A stretch of 64,000 nucleotides of DNA from Polytrichum commune (GCA_950295325.1 OX485803.1:55941554-56005553); one strand, 5' to 3'; positions 22,181-34,064 are shown, counted from the stretch's first letter. Numbers and translations: made by a program. The notes: a model not told the origin generated them from the letters alone.

Positions 22181-24695
22181 TGATATTTAGTGTTTGTCTA
22201 TACATTGGATGTTAATTACTTGGGTAGGGTGATAATCATTGACATTTAGTGTTTGCTGAAGTATTAAGGGAACCTTCACTAACTAGTATTCTTCAGTACT
22301 ATCTAAATTACCTAGCTTCCCAGCAACCCAAAGCTTAAGGCTTCCACTTCCAACATGTTCAACTTTGGTGGCATGGGAGAGTGGAGAGTGGAGAGGGGGT
22401 TATTTCCATTGGATACTTTAAGCTTTTAAAAATTTCAACATTCCTAACGTGAGAAATGGATAAGTTATTATTATATTATTGCCAAGTGAGTCGTATTTCA
22501 TTTTAAGACAAACCCTAGACTCTAAACCCTAAACCCCTAACACATGCTCCACATAAAGCCTATGTCTCGTAATCGATTCTATCACATAATCCTCCAAAAA
22601 CACACGCAATCTTGGAGCATATGGGCTCAAGGTTGTATATAAGTGAACTAGTTGTAACAAAAACTTCCGCCTCTATATTTGTCAGAGTCTATGCTAATGG
22701 AACTAGTTACATACGTATGTGCACTTGTATGTGAGTGTATGCACGGGCCGGGGATTCGTGGCACTCGAGTAAAGTCATCCGGTAACAAAAATTTGATGAG
22801 TCCATCAAGAAGCTCGGATGGAGCTTACTTTAGTTAAACACCTCCGAGTTGGCATGTAAGACCTATTTTCTCCCTCATAGTTATTTTATAAATATTAATT
22901 AATTGGCAAGGTTATTTTGATAAATATCGCAAGATATCAACGTGTGCAATATATAATTATGACGTGTTGTCATAGACATTTTTTTGTTCATAATTTATTT
23001 ATTTTACACGGGTGTGATTGCTCAAAAATTTGTAATATGTCAAAATAATATATATCACCTTATGATAAATTGGTGAACTAAAAAATCAATTTATTATTAT
23101 TATTATTATATATCTATTTTTAAATTACTAATATACACCATGTGATTTTAAAGATAATACAATATGTGATGAGGATAAATTATTACAATAATTCAAATAG
23201 GCTATAGTCAAAAACTTATGATTTTCTGAGTATACCCCATCCATAACATTGTCCCACAAGTCTAATTCCAAATAACATATCATTTATTTCTACCTTATAT
23301 TATATTACTTAGAAACATAATTGATATTTATATAAATTTTTGTTATATGTTTTATATTCTATCTTCATTGTTTCATTTTGGACATCTTATGAACACTTGC
23401 ATTAATCTATCATTAGAATGACAAAGATAATTTTAAATGGTAAGTCACAAAACTATAACCTCAATGTTAATGAGGATTTTGCAATGTTTTTGACCTCCAA
23501 GTTAATTACGTGTTTCATTGATGGTTTCACTTCTGGAATTAAATCCTAATCAATTGCTTATTTACTAATGGGAAGTCCACATATATATTGGATTTTAGAC
23601 CTTGAAGGTGAAGTGCACTCAATATTGGATTTGTAGTCAAGCGGCCTTCAAGAATGCAAAGGAAATTCTTTTTTTGGAAGTTGGGCAAGGCGGACAACAG
23701 TTTTCGGGGGGGCTAGAGAATTTCTCTAGAAGGTTGCCCCAACCCGGATGGAATACCTCCAAAAGTTCGTGAGGGGGTATTTTAACGTCCGCCCATGTTA
23801 CTTTTTCTTAATAATAACCGGATTAGTAGTGACAGGTTGGCAACACAAGATGGCCCCACTTGCTTCTATATGAGGCATTATTTATTTTTCATGTCTATAC
23901 CCTTTATATTGGTGCCTTAAGTATTAGATTAACCCACCCACATAATGTCAGCATAACGCTAAGATACGACGTAATTGATTTAGAACAATCAATTCATGAT
24001 GCCACATGGACATACATGTAGTAATGTCAATTGTGGCAATATATTTCAGAGTTGGTCAATCAATCATGAATTGATTGTTCTAAACTACAATTGGTTTCTC
24101 AATCAATCATGATTCAATTGTGTAGTAATTGATTTGGAACAATCAATTCATGATGCCACAATGATTCTTGAGAGACCAATTACTACCTCCCCCACCAATT
24201 GTGTAGTAATAGGTTCCTCAAATGTACATGTGGCATCATGAAACGATTGTTCCTTTTAGGGTTGGAAGCTTATAATGGAGTTATTTAAGTAAAGACGGGT
24301 ATTTCCCAAGATGACCATTGCTAGGTGAATAATAAAAAGGTTTATAATCAAGTAGATCTGAAATCGTGGCATTACTCGAGAGAGTGAGAGAGTATGAGAG
24401 CATAAGGTATCGTCAAAAGGTTTGACATTTTGAGTCGATCCTACCCATTGACCCTTGATGATGATGATCCTTCATATTAAATGACTACAAGAAGGAGGGA
24501 TGAATGTGATGCATGCAATAAGATAAATTGCGTAAGTCAAACCTTTTAATTTTCCTTAAACATAATTAACTACATTGCGTGTTATATTCATATGCAAAAT
24601 GTCATATTCCCTTGGTCGTAAGAAGGTATGTTGCGAAGCCAAATGAGAAGCTATTCACAGATACTCAATGTCGTTCAAGTTGGCTATAGAATCTT
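22181..24695. other. AT-rich spacer, no gene recognised
   Basis: Contains ATTTAGTGTTTG blocks of the CACTAAATA MITE family (22185-22260), a short telomere-like run near 22520-22540 and (ATT)n near 23090. Around 24000-24260 the block GAACAATCAATTCATGATGC and its complement recur in both orientations. Confidence 0.4.
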
Positions 24696-24721
24696 AAACC
24701 CTAAACCCTAAACCCTAAACA
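24696..24721. repeat. Interstitial telomeric repeat
   Basis: More than three copies of the plant telomere unit AAACCCT in tandem. They could mark an old repair event or insertion. Shorter runs occur near 2760 and 22525. Confidence 0.9.
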
Positions 24722-25737
24722 GTTCGGAATGGTTGTATTGCCAACCATTCTTGCATGATCTTGCTCGTATACTTGCAATGGGATCATAATCATGTTGAAA
24801 GACCGACGTACTTGGATACGTTTTACAAGCTCATATTGCTACCGCCCAAGTTTTTTCTTGTATTGAAGTTTGAAAGATGCTATTATGAATTGATCCAAAG
24901 GTTGAATTTCGAGTTTATGTACCGTTATTATCATGAAGTTCCCAATAATTAGTGAAGTTCCTCTAGTTAGATGAGGTTATGTTTTAACTCTTTTTATCAT
25001 ACCAACATTTTATGCATATCCTTACATAACACTAAATTCAAAGGTGCAACTGTCACATATTATCAAAGTTGTGATTTAGTGTTTGAGTTTACATTTAATG
25101 TTACTTACTTTCATAGGGTGATTGATATTTTGTGTAATATGCGTCGTATTTAGTGCATCAAACCTTAAATGTCATATTTCGTATAGGTAATGGTGCTATT
25201 CTGAATGATGCATTGCAATAACGACACGCTCAATACTGAAGTTGTAGTCACGGATGGGCATACCCATTGTCCAAATTTATTGTCTTCAATTCTATAATAT
25301 CCTTTGTTCTCCATTCACTTGAACTATGGAGTGTAGGCAAGATGGACAAGCAATCTCCTTAGTCCATACACTAATAGACCATATATGTGGAACGGGCTAG
25401 ACTTGAATGTGTGTTTTCTAGTGGGAGTGGAAACTATAGAGGACCAATGCCAAGACAATTTAGACCGGATGGATAGTGGAAATGTTGACAAGTGTTCACT
25501 CTTGTTCAAGGCCTTATTATGCAACATACCATGTCATATTACAGTTTATCTATAGTTCCACTTCAAATCGACACATGAACCATGCTTAGTATATACAAGT
25601 GAAATCCTCATTTTAGATCATGTCAACTTATAATCAAATAATTGAAATTGTGAACCCACAATTTACGCATTTTTTTTCCAATCCATAATCTCATGTGTGC
25701 AATAACTTTCGAAGGGCCTCAAGCGCTTCAACCATGT
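24722..25737. other. No gene recognised
   Basis: AT-rich spacer with several short frames and no known domain. Confidence 0.35.
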
Positions 25738-26120
25738 TTCCAAATACAAGTCGTTAATTAGTGTCTCTAATGTCAAAATGAAAGTCACTAATTAGTGTCT
25801 GTAATTGGCATAACGAATGTCCTAGTTGGCATAATTGGCATAATTGGCATGAGGGCTGGTTCATATCATATGAAGTGGAGAGGCAATCATAATTGTTTTG
25901 AATTGTAATAACATGCAAGCCACTAATTGTTAAAGCTTATGTCCAAATACAAGTCACTAAATGTCTCTAATGCCCAAATGCAAGTCACTAATTAGTGTCT
26001 AATGTCCAAATGCAAGTCACTAATTAGTATGTAATTGCCATAACAAATGTCCTAGTTGGCATTATTGGCATAATTGGCATGAGGGCTGGTTTATATCATA
26101 TGAAGTGGATAGGTCATCAT
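25738..26120. repeat. Tandem duplication of about 200 bp
   Basis: Two copies (about 25738-25895 and 25942-26120) share CCAAATACAAGTC, CACTAATTAGTGTCT, AATGTCCTAGTTGGCAT and GAGGGCTGGTT. Short GTCACTAATTAGTGTCT repeats recur inside each copy. Confidence 0.8.
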
Positions 26121-27120
26121 TAATATACACTTGAAGTTGTGACAAGCTAATAGGGGGCTGCATCCCCTAAAAGCACGCGTACCCCACCAATTATGGGACG
26201 GTATGCGCGGATCTGAACCGTCCATGTTGACGGCCGAATCCGTGTCGTCCGATGTGAGGAAGCCGCATCCCTTGGGCGCACTGACACCCTCCTGACTCAT
26301 TTCGAGGAGGCCATTATGCTCCCTCGCTTCCCTTCCTCTTCTCTTCCCTCTTGTTGCGGTGATCGGTGCATACTATTCGCTCAAGGGGTGCGTTCCGGGC
26401 GGAGCTTGTTGCGGGAGGAACGCATCTTGTGGAAGCGCTCGGCGCCCTTCGAATTGCCGCGCCAATTCATTCCGTGGTATGTTTTGCAATTCATTGCATG
26501 TTGCTTGCAACTCAGTGCATTTTGCTTGGTGTGTTTTCCAATGCTTGCCAATCATGTATGTTTTGCTTGCAATTCATTCCATCTTGAACTTCCGAACTTA
26601 AAGTTAACTTTTGAAGTTGTTAACTTCTGAACTTAAAAGTTGTGAATGCATACATTTAGTGAATGCATACAGTTGAACCTAAACATGTGAACTTCTATAA
26701 GTTGTGAATGCATACTTCTGAATTGCTACTCTGAATTGCAATGCTACTATGAATTGCTACTTTGAATTGAAGTGCATGTAGAAGCCCATTCAGTAAAGCA
26801 CATCTTTTCCAGAATGGTTGAATGGATTGCATTGGATGCAATTTACCAAGGTCACCTCCAATTTCCCTTCAATAACTGCTTGTGTGTGTGCTGAATTGTT
26901 TGCAATGTCCATAGAAGACACCTCATTCACAAGACTGAATGCAAATATTCATTGAGGACTAAACATGCATAGTCTGAATGACATGCAAGGGGATTGCAAT
27001 TGTAAAAATTAAATTTACCTTAACCCACACTAATTTCCACCACCCAGTCATTATCAACCCTGTCATTATAGGCTTGAAAGTCATAATCAACACTCCGTAT
27101 TGTATGGACAAATTGGAGTG
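26121..27120. other. No gene recognised
   Basis: A CpG-rich stretch (26155-26480) is followed by low-complexity TGAATTGC/TGCATAC repeats (26640-26780). Overlapping frames near 26316-26630 look composition-driven. Confidence 0.35.
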
Positions 27121-27140
27121 CTTAAACCCAGGCACTACAC

Positions 27141-27346
27141 ACTTCCACTCGATTGAGTGGAAGTGGCCAGTGCCTGGCCGCCTGGGTGTGCGCCAGGCAC
27201 TGGCCATTTCCACTCGATCGAGTGGAAGTGTCCAGTGCTTCTGGCATGATGACATTGCAGCTTCTACACGATCGAGAGGAAGTTGCAAAGTATTCTCACC
27301 CCGTCAACATAAGCCCTTCCAACTTCCACTCGATCGAGTGGAAGTT
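27141..27346. repeat. Cluster of four copies of the CCACTCGATCGAGTGG palindrome
   Basis: Copies lie at 27141-27164 (one base off), 27208-27227 (perfect), 27261-27282 (imperfect) and 27321-27346 (perfect over 26 bp). Between the first two there is a further inverted pair, CCAGTGCCTGGC and GCCAGGCACTGG. All sit just upstream of the gene-like locus that begins at 27575. Confidence 0.9.
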
Positions 27347-27574
27347 TCTCTTGAATGAAGAAGAGATGCATGATTTCTCAATGGAATTGCCCATATTAAT
27401 CTATTGATATTGTTTCCATCCCCATTGGAGGTCATGGACAGGGAGGTACTCTGGACAGACCTTGTTGGCACACTACATGAAGGGCTGAATGGGCCCTACT
27501 GGGCTGTGAAGGACTCACATTTAAAACATTCGTCACTCCAAGTTCATCAAAACGACAAAAGGTCTCCCTTGTAG

Positions 27575-28581
27575 TTAACATTTGCCTATCGGATAGACAA
27601 GAGTTGGATTCCAAATCCTGGAAACCCTATAACGATAGTTGCTGTTGGTACTAGGGATAGGCTAGATATTTTAGTGCAAGAGGGACTCGAAGTGAGAGTA
27701 CTATCCATTGATTGCAAAAAACACGTATTCCACTTGGAGCCATTTTTAGATTCCATGTCAACGCTCCCTTCAAAGGACAAGGAAAAAATACAAACAATTA
27801 TGGTATCTGGAGTATCGAAGAAGGCGATCAATTTTGTACTGAAGTCACTAGGGGATATCAATGAAAAGTTGAAAGCCGAACAAGAAGCATCAATGAAGCA
27901 GAGGAAGAAGCAAGCGGAGACTGTTCTAAAATCAAAGATACATGATGGAGGGAGTAGCAGGTTGAAAACCCCCCATTCAAAAAAAAGGTCACAGAAATCC
28001 GCCGATGATGGTTTGAGAGGCACAACTGAGACGGAGCCCAAAAAAAGAGGTGAGATTGTACAATTCTCTACGCCAATGAAAGCCGACGATATTGACAGAC
28101 CTGCGAGTGCCAAAAACAAAGCGCATGAAAAGAGAGCATCATCACCAGAAAGAAAGACAAAGCCCAAGAAGATGAAGTCCACGGAGGAGGACACCCCCTT
28201 GGTGCTAACTGCCACAAAGAAGGGGAGGGTTATTACGCATGGCGAGGAACCCAGCCTTGAAGAAGCAGCAAAGGACCGCAAGAAGTTCATTCAACTTTTT
28301 GGACACCTCTATCCATTTGGGATCGAAGCAGTCTTCCGGGTGAACATAAAAAAAATGACGAGCGCAAAAGCATATCAAGTCACTCGTCCACTAGATGATG
28401 CCGGGGTGGCGCTTATGAAGAACTACCTTATTCAAACGCCACCAGCATGGCCCCATCACAATCTGTGTTTGATGCCCAAATTTAAGAAGAGGGAAAAATG
28501 GAGAGAAGGGATGACGTGGGATGACATAAAGAATGGTCAGTTTGTCATCATCAACGGTCAGCATAGCGATCATGCATCAAG
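27575..28581 (+). pseudogene. ParB-like domain exon of a large multi-exon locus
   Basis: An exon of about 336 codons bounded by an acceptor (TTGTAG|TTAACA) and a donor (TCAAG|GTAGAT). The N-terminal third begins LTFAYRIDKSW and contains a helical Lys/Glu-rich stretch. The middle is a basic, disordered, nuclear-localisation-like region (PKKMK, KKRSQK). The last 90 residues read RPLDDAGVALMK, then LCLMPKF, then GQFVIINGQHSDHAS. The order 'R-P-L-D ... P ... I-x-x-G-x-x-x-I-I-N-G-Q-H-S' resembles the ParB/sulfiredoxin fold, whose D-G-Q/x-H-R loop binds nucleotide. The call rests on motif order only. The reading frame itself is intact here, but later parts of the locus carry stops, so the gene as a whole is probably dead. 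Confidence 0.5.
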
Positions 28582-28639
28582 GTAGATAATAGGCCATAGA
28601 GATACAGAGCCTTCCTTGTGAGAAAAATTGAAGGTATGG

Positions 28640-29557
28640 TCATGCACAATAGTTTGGAGCGATGATCCAAGCATGATTGTTCAACTCTCCTATATATTGA
28701 ATAATTCTAACTCGTTCAACAAATTTACTCCAATATGGACAACACAGATCATGTACTGTTGCCGGGTGTGGGTGAAATTGGGAAGGCCTCATAAGTAGCG
28801 AATCAATGCTGCTGAGGGATCTCTCGATCCAAATATGTCTACGGCTTGGAAGGTATGTCTTATACTATATATGTTTTAGGGTATAGTAATAAGTAATATC
28901 ATATACTCCTAATTTATGGTTCTATGTAATGTATACTATGAACCCCTAGCTGCAAAAAGGGTTTCACTCGATCGAGTGGAACTTCGCTCATGCATGGGTT
29001 CCACTTGATCGAGTGGAACTCCAGATGCAGGGGTTCCACTTGATCGAGTGGAACTACCCTTATGCAAGTTTGTATGATTAATATTGGGTCTTGTGTAACA
29101 CTGAGCAATTATGGTATTTTGACATGGCATAATTTCACCACAAGTATGGAGGCGTCTTTCACAGCCATAGCTAGAGGAAATACCCACGCAGATCTGAATG
29201 CAGAGCTCGCCCTCATCATGGCTCCAGATCCGACGTCTAGATTGTGGAAGAAGATTTTCATAGCACACGAAGAGGGCACACTATGAATCCAGATAAGCCT
29301 GGCTAGACATTTCTGGATGACTACGTTGAGGCCCAACAGAAGCTGCGAGCCCATCACGAAAAGAAGAAATCACCTTCTGCATTTGAAGAAAAATCCTATG
29401 TTTGCAAACTTCTAACAAAGGAGACCTTCAAAAACATGGCCGGCCTAACACGGGTTGATTACTTCCTTTGTGCACAACGTATACTGGATGTAAGGGATGG
29501 AAAAGATGTTCCCAGAGTGACACTCAGAACGACAAAGAATCCAAAAGTTCGACCTTG
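28640..29557 (+). pseudogene. Continuation of the ParB-like segment, with stops and frame shift
   Basis: Three open pieces follow the ParB-like exon. The first (to a donor at 28852) reads KVWSCTIVWSDDPSMIV then NSNSFNKFTPIWTTQI and has one in-frame TAG near 28793. The second (29062-29278) reads WHNFTTSMEASFTAIARG and ALIMAPDPTSRLWKKIF. The third, in another frame, reads FLDDYVEAQQKLRAHHEKK and TKETFKNMAGLTRVDYFLCA, after a TAG near 29303. Composition and continuity are those of a real protein interrupted by point lesions. Function unknown. Three copies of the CCACTTGATCGAGTGG-type palindrome lie in the presumed intron (28962-29054). Confidence 0.45.
28962..29054. repeat. Three palindromes of the CCACTCGATCGAGTGG family
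   Basis: They lie at 28962-28981, 28998-29019 and 29033-29054, each with GAGTGGAAC on one side and its near-complement on the other. They are spaced about 36 bp apart within a presumed intron. Confidence 0.9.
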
Positions 29558-29593
29558 AAACCCTGGTCCAACTTTAGGAAGTGAAAAAATATC

Positions 29594-30777
29594 TTACTTC
29601 AAGAGTTGTCGTCACGCGATAAAAAACAACGTGGTATATGGAGAAAAGATTCAGAGGGTTTTGATTGCATTGACCGAGCCGTTTGGAACAAATTAAAAAA
29701 AGAGCACGAGATCACAAATGCAAAGTGGGTTAAGCTCTACCAGGTTGCGGGTAATACATGGCTCAATAAGAAGCGTTTGCCGAACAACGGGTACCTCGAG
29801 ACACCCCCTGCATGCGACCGGTTGCTGCACGACTGGCTTCAAACAGATATGCGAGAGTGCAGTTCCAAGGTCATCACTCGCTGGGTAGATTACAATTCAA
29901 TCAAGAAGCAAATGGTAATTCCCCACCAAGATAATAGCGATATCGAGTGGTTAAGTAAAAACAACATATGTGCTGGATTTATAGACTTCAGATTTATCCC
30001 TGGTAGCGTGGATAAACCTGTGTCCACTTCAGTCGTGGAGTCATTGGTCAAGTATATTAGCAATCCCATATGGTCTCCGGGTCTCAAGCTTATCCCTGCT
30101 TGGATAATCATATTGGACCTCCGTAACCACACAACAACAGTTGAATTCATATCTATGTTGTGTCGGAGGCATCCAGACACGTTTGTCAATGTACCATCAT
30201 TATATTTCCCCTGCCCTGCTGAGGATCTGCCACCATGCAAGGAAGTAGACAGCAAGAAGACTTCTCCGGCTCTTTATATCGATTTTATGACGACCAAGCT
30301 CCTATCGAGGTTCAAAGTCTTCCCATGCCCCATGTTAGCTCCTGGATCTCGACGTTACACGGTCAGTCCCAAGCAATGGTCCGAAATAACTTATGAAGTG
30401 AGTCGCGGCGAGCTGAGAATGGAAACATATCTTACGTTCCTTAGCCACCTGGGATGCTCGGGAGCAATGGTCATTAATTTCTTCGGAGGATTGAAGCCAA
30501 TAGCTGCCGCACTGGTTAATTCATTGCACCTCTCCTTTTCGCAACCTGTTCCATTCATTGGTATGCTTTCAACCATGCATTCTCTATTTTAGCTCATAAA
30601 TTACTTGTGTGTGCAGATGAATGCATACAATGTATTTTCGTACATGGATTCGAATTTCATGCATACGTTTGACGATAAATTGGCGCATATTCGTCCCCTT
30701 CGGGCCGTTGACTTCGAAGAGCAGGAGTCTCTTTTTATGCTCAACCTATTCGAGATGCATCCCCTCCTAAATTGTTG
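29594..30777 (+). pseudogene. Central region, possibly degenerate DNA-methylase-like
   Basis: A long open exon (29594-30560, about 322 codons) joins at a GTATGC donor and TGTGCAG acceptor to a second exon (30617-30777). The protein contains RRYTVSPKQWSEITYEVSRG, then RMETYLTFLSHLG, then GAMVINFFGGLKPIAAAL. The last block lines up with the SAM-binding motif of type II DNA methylases (x-V-L-D-x-F-x-G-x-G-T-T-x-x-A-A), but Asp and the second Gly are changed and no D/N-P-P-Y/W motif is evident. If related, it is a non-catalytic relic or divergent domain. ParB-plus-methylase fusions are known in bacteria and phages, which makes the pairing with the upstream segment suggestive. The frame shift between this and the previous segment is part of the decay. 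Confidence 0.4.
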
Positions 30778-30824
30778 GTATGTATACATTATTGCATGAG
30801 TCAAGTGGTCACACCATACTCAAT

Positions 30825-30844
30825 TTCCACACGATCGAGTGGAA
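30825..30844. repeat. Single palindrome copy
   Basis: TTCCACACGATCGAGTGGAA, one mismatch from perfect, in the presumed intron 30778-30914. Confidence 0.85.
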
Positions 30845-30914
30845 GCTGGGTGGCATGGTCTTTCGATGACCTCTTTCATTCTTCCCATGGCCTAACATTC
30901 TTGATTTCTCACAG

Positions 30915-31979
30915 GAGTATGTCCCAAGAGACCATTCTCCTGTTGTCGGCATCGACAATATGGATATCGACAACGCTATCTCTGATGGGGAAGATTACGA
31001 GGAGGCTCAAGATGACGACGACGAGCGGGAAGCACCAAGCGAGCAGGACACCGATGAGGCAAATAGCGACCATGATCCTCAATTCTCGCCTCTGGAGTTA
31101 CCCACTTCCCTTTTGTGAGCCAAGGCCCTCAACTTTGACTTAGTGTTGGAAACACGCCGAGAACATCTGGCAGAACCACAAAAGCAGGAAGACGATAACG
31201 AAAGAGATGCCGGTGGCGACGGTGAAGCCAACGAGGGCGATGAGGAAGATCAAGAAGATCAAGAAGACGATCAAGATTATGATCACAACTCCGACCGTGA
31301 GGATGATCGTAATGACGACCGCGAGGACATAGAGGAACTTCGTGAGGGTAGTTCGAGGTCATCCAGTTCAGATGATATCGGGCAAGACCTTCCTCCCCCA
31401 AGTTCATCAAAACCTAGTACATCCACGAGGAGTAGGCATGTATCTAGTAGATCCCCCCCCAAAGAACTGCAGTGGAGACGGCGCAAACATAGAGTGATGG
31501 AGCCTGTCATCACCGAATCAATGATGGAAAACAAGATTGTGGGTATTTTGAGCAAAACATTGCCTCAGATGTTGTCGGGTATGTTTCAATAAGCGATGTC
31601 TCAGGCCAAAGTTATGCCCTTCCAACAAGCGCCTCATATGACACCTTTAGTGCACGTCGCAACCTCGACTCGGCCCAAAGTCCCACTCGACCGAGTGGAT
31701 GTAGTGCATGCAGATCATGTTATTGCCGTGCAAGGTGTCGATGTGGATAAATCCTTGAACGTGGATTCCCCGACGTTGCAAGCAGATGCCCTGACGTTGG
31801 AAGTGGATGCCCCGGCGGTTGCCATTGAAGCGTCTACGGTTCCCGTGGACTCCCCCGCCACGGCTGATACGAATGTAAGTAATCATTCCGAATGTTTGAG
31901 CACTTTGAATGCCCCTATACAAGTGACTGAATCTCCACCTGGATGTTTGATCCAGGTCCGAGACGGCGCACCATTGTGA
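30915..31979 (+). pseudogene. Acidic low-complexity region with two in-frame stops
   Basis: After a clean acceptor (TCTCACAG|GAG) one frame runs from EYVPRDHSPVVGIDNMDIDN through a long Asp/Glu-rich stretch (31180-31350), a Ser-rich stretch and a basic patch (QWRRRKHRV) to a hydrophobic repeat-like tail (VDSP, LEVDAP). TGA at 31116-31118 and TAA at 31590-31592 interrupt it without any change of frame or composition, so they are probably recent point lesions. A palindrome copy (31681-31699) lies inside this frame. Acidic/serine tracts are typical of nuclear proteins, but no function can be assigned. Confidence 0.45.
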
Positions 31980-32160
31980 AACATTCGTGATCGACTATGA
32001 AACCAGATCCTTCGATCAATAGTTTAGTTTAGTTTGGTTTTTTCCCATTTAGGCCATTGTAAACCGCCCTCAATATGAAGGCAAGATGGAATATGTGCGC
32101 CTCATTATTATGAATAAAGTCATGATTTGCCTTCATACTTCAATTTTATGTTTTATGCAG

Positions 32161-32766
32161 TCTTTAATGATCCGTTGGACTTCACAAGCTTCCTTGCCAA
32201 TCTTAGAGCACATGGATCTTCTTCCGTCTACAATAATGCCTCTTCCAATGTCGCCATTGTTCGATGGTGGGAACAATAAACCCTTGCCAATTTTTGGGCC
32301 CATGCAAGCACCGATAGCCACAATAGCTTCTTAGCCTCCCCCGCCACTCTCGGACCCCTCGGAATCTATTCCAGATACTCCTCCGCCATCCCCAGTTGCA
32401 TCGATCCCTTCACATCTGTTGCCCAATGTTGGGGAAGAACACCCCATGCGAATTGTACATTGCTCTCAGCCTGAGCCTTGCGGGATGGAGTCCTCTCTCC
32501 AGTCACAAGTCGAGTTGCAACAAATCGACTTGCTACCTTCGACGTCTGTTGTAGAAGTCATCCCGACAGATCCGGCAAGTCCACAAGCCGACAACATTGT
32601 CCCACAATCAATGAAGAGATATTTGCAACGATGGCCACTCGGCGACAGCATCGTCGACCTCAGATTTGACAACACCACTCTACATGATTTCCAAACAATG
32701 CACAACAACCAAGATGAGGACAAGCGGCGGGCAGCTCTCATCGACAATGTCCCGAGTCATGTCCAT
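32161..32766 (+). pseudogene. Proline-rich exon
   Basis: It is bounded by an acceptor (TTTATGCAG) and a donor (CAT|GTAAGT). The frame starts SLMIRWTSQASLPILEHMD, becomes proline-rich (PPPPLSDPSESIPDTPPPS) and ends RFDNTTLHDFQTMHNNQDED. One TAG at 32332-32334 breaks it. Phase 0 at its end matches the next exon. Confidence 0.4.
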
Positions 32767-32884
32767 GTAAGTTTCCCGACATCCATGACTATTTCCCGGT
32801 GCGTACACTGCATATCTATGTAGCTATCTATGTATAGAGTTTTGCCCTCACATCGAATTTTACATCGCGTAGTTTTGGGTTCAG

Positions 32885-34064
32885 GGTCCCCAATGCACGA
32901 AAACGGCTATGGATGCGCCTGTACCAAAACATCTTGTTTATGATAAGCTATTTGTTTACGATGACACCTACCCAAAGGTCAATAGGCCTCTCCAAGTATT
33001 TACAAGGGAGATGGGAATTGCGTGTGCTAAAAGACTAATGTCTAAATATCCTGAAGATCCCTCCTTAAGATCTTCTGATCTATGGGAATTCAATCCGATA
33101 CGCTATGAGGTATTGGTCCGGTCACATATTACTGTTGTTAGGTTTCTCACTTTCGTATCCTCTACGCCATTGACCTACCACCAAATTAAAACTAAGTCAT
33201 ACATTGGTGAACTATATCATGCTTAGTTTAGTTCAATTGTTAAGTTCATGGTATTAAGTTTAAGATGCTCACCATGGATTCATTTCGGCAGGCGCCTGCT
33301 GTTGTCCCCTGTCGAAGGTTCATTGTGGTGTTCGATTTAAATGGCATATTTTGCCACTGTACCCCCATCTCAAGAATATGTTAACAATCCCTACGTGGAT
33401 AATGCAAGATCGTGCATTGGACAAAGAACTTGCATTGGTAGGGCCCAAGGTTGTCCTCCCTAGATTAGGATACAAGACATTTTGGGAAAGCATGTCTACA
33501 ATGTACCATCTTTGCATTTGGTCCTCCATGAAAAAATCTACAGTCGATCTTGTGGTGGAGTATCTTTTTTTTGGGATGCCTAAACCCGCTATGGTACTCG
33601 GCCAAGAGGATTGCATCACGTTCAAGGATATGTGGGGAAATATCGTGAGGAACCCTTTGAAGCCACAATCTATCTTGTTTTTCAAAAGTTTGACATCAAG
33701 GTTTTGGTGACCACCTATATCCCTTGATGAAGGGAGGATTACTGCTACAATTTCCAACACCATACTTGTAGATGACTACCCTTACAAGTCTGCTTGTAAT
33801 CCGGACAAGTATGGTTTGTTTCCCAGTCCCTTCACCAATAACCGGGTCAACGATGCAGACATGACAAAGGTTCTCCTCCCTTTCTTTCAAAGTATGTTCT
33901 ACTCACCAATGTCAGACGCACACGATTTCTTGGTAAGACGTAGATTTGGGCAGCAACCTATCAGGCATAACGACGCAGTCAAGCTGGCAATTCAGAAATC
34001 CAACAAGTTTCCCAATCAACCCGCATTGCAACCCTTAGAGCCTATGCAACGAAAATTAGGCTAA
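32885..34064 (+). pseudogene. FCP1-type HAD phosphatase domain protein
   Basis: Exon 32885-33109 (75 codons, phase 0) reads FVYDDTYPKVNRPLQVFTRE and LWEFNPIRYE. Exon from 33292 reads FIVVFDLNGIFC, the HAD motif I as in the FDLNG subgroup of FCP1-homology proteins. After a change of frame near 33350 come PRLGYKTFWESM, LCIWSSMKKSTVD and PAMVLGQEDC, then a TGA (33708-33710), then ISNTILVDDYPYKS and NPDKYGLFPSPF (HAD motif III region). The order matches the FCP1/SCP phosphatase fold, which removes phosphates from protein serine residues, classically the RNA polymerase II tail. The second Asp of motif I is Asn, as in FDLNG proteins generally. The frame shift and stop make this copy non-functional unless spliced around. 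It shares orientation and exon phase with the segments before it. Confidence 0.65.

Noticed and set aside
26316-26630. Cys-rich short proteins in three overlapping plus frames
   Set aside because: Three competing frames over a low-complexity GC-rich to AT-rich transition, without any family resemblance.
27586-28290. Minus-strand frame of 234 residues opposite the ParB-like exon
   Set aside because: It is the complement of a Lys/Glu/Ser-rich coding strand, giving a Phe/Ser/Leu-rich shadow with no domain.
30915-31979. Stops repaired by RNA editing (U to C)
   Set aside because: That editing is an organelle process in some land plants; this locus is nuclear with spliceosomal introns. Pseudogene decay is the simpler explanation.
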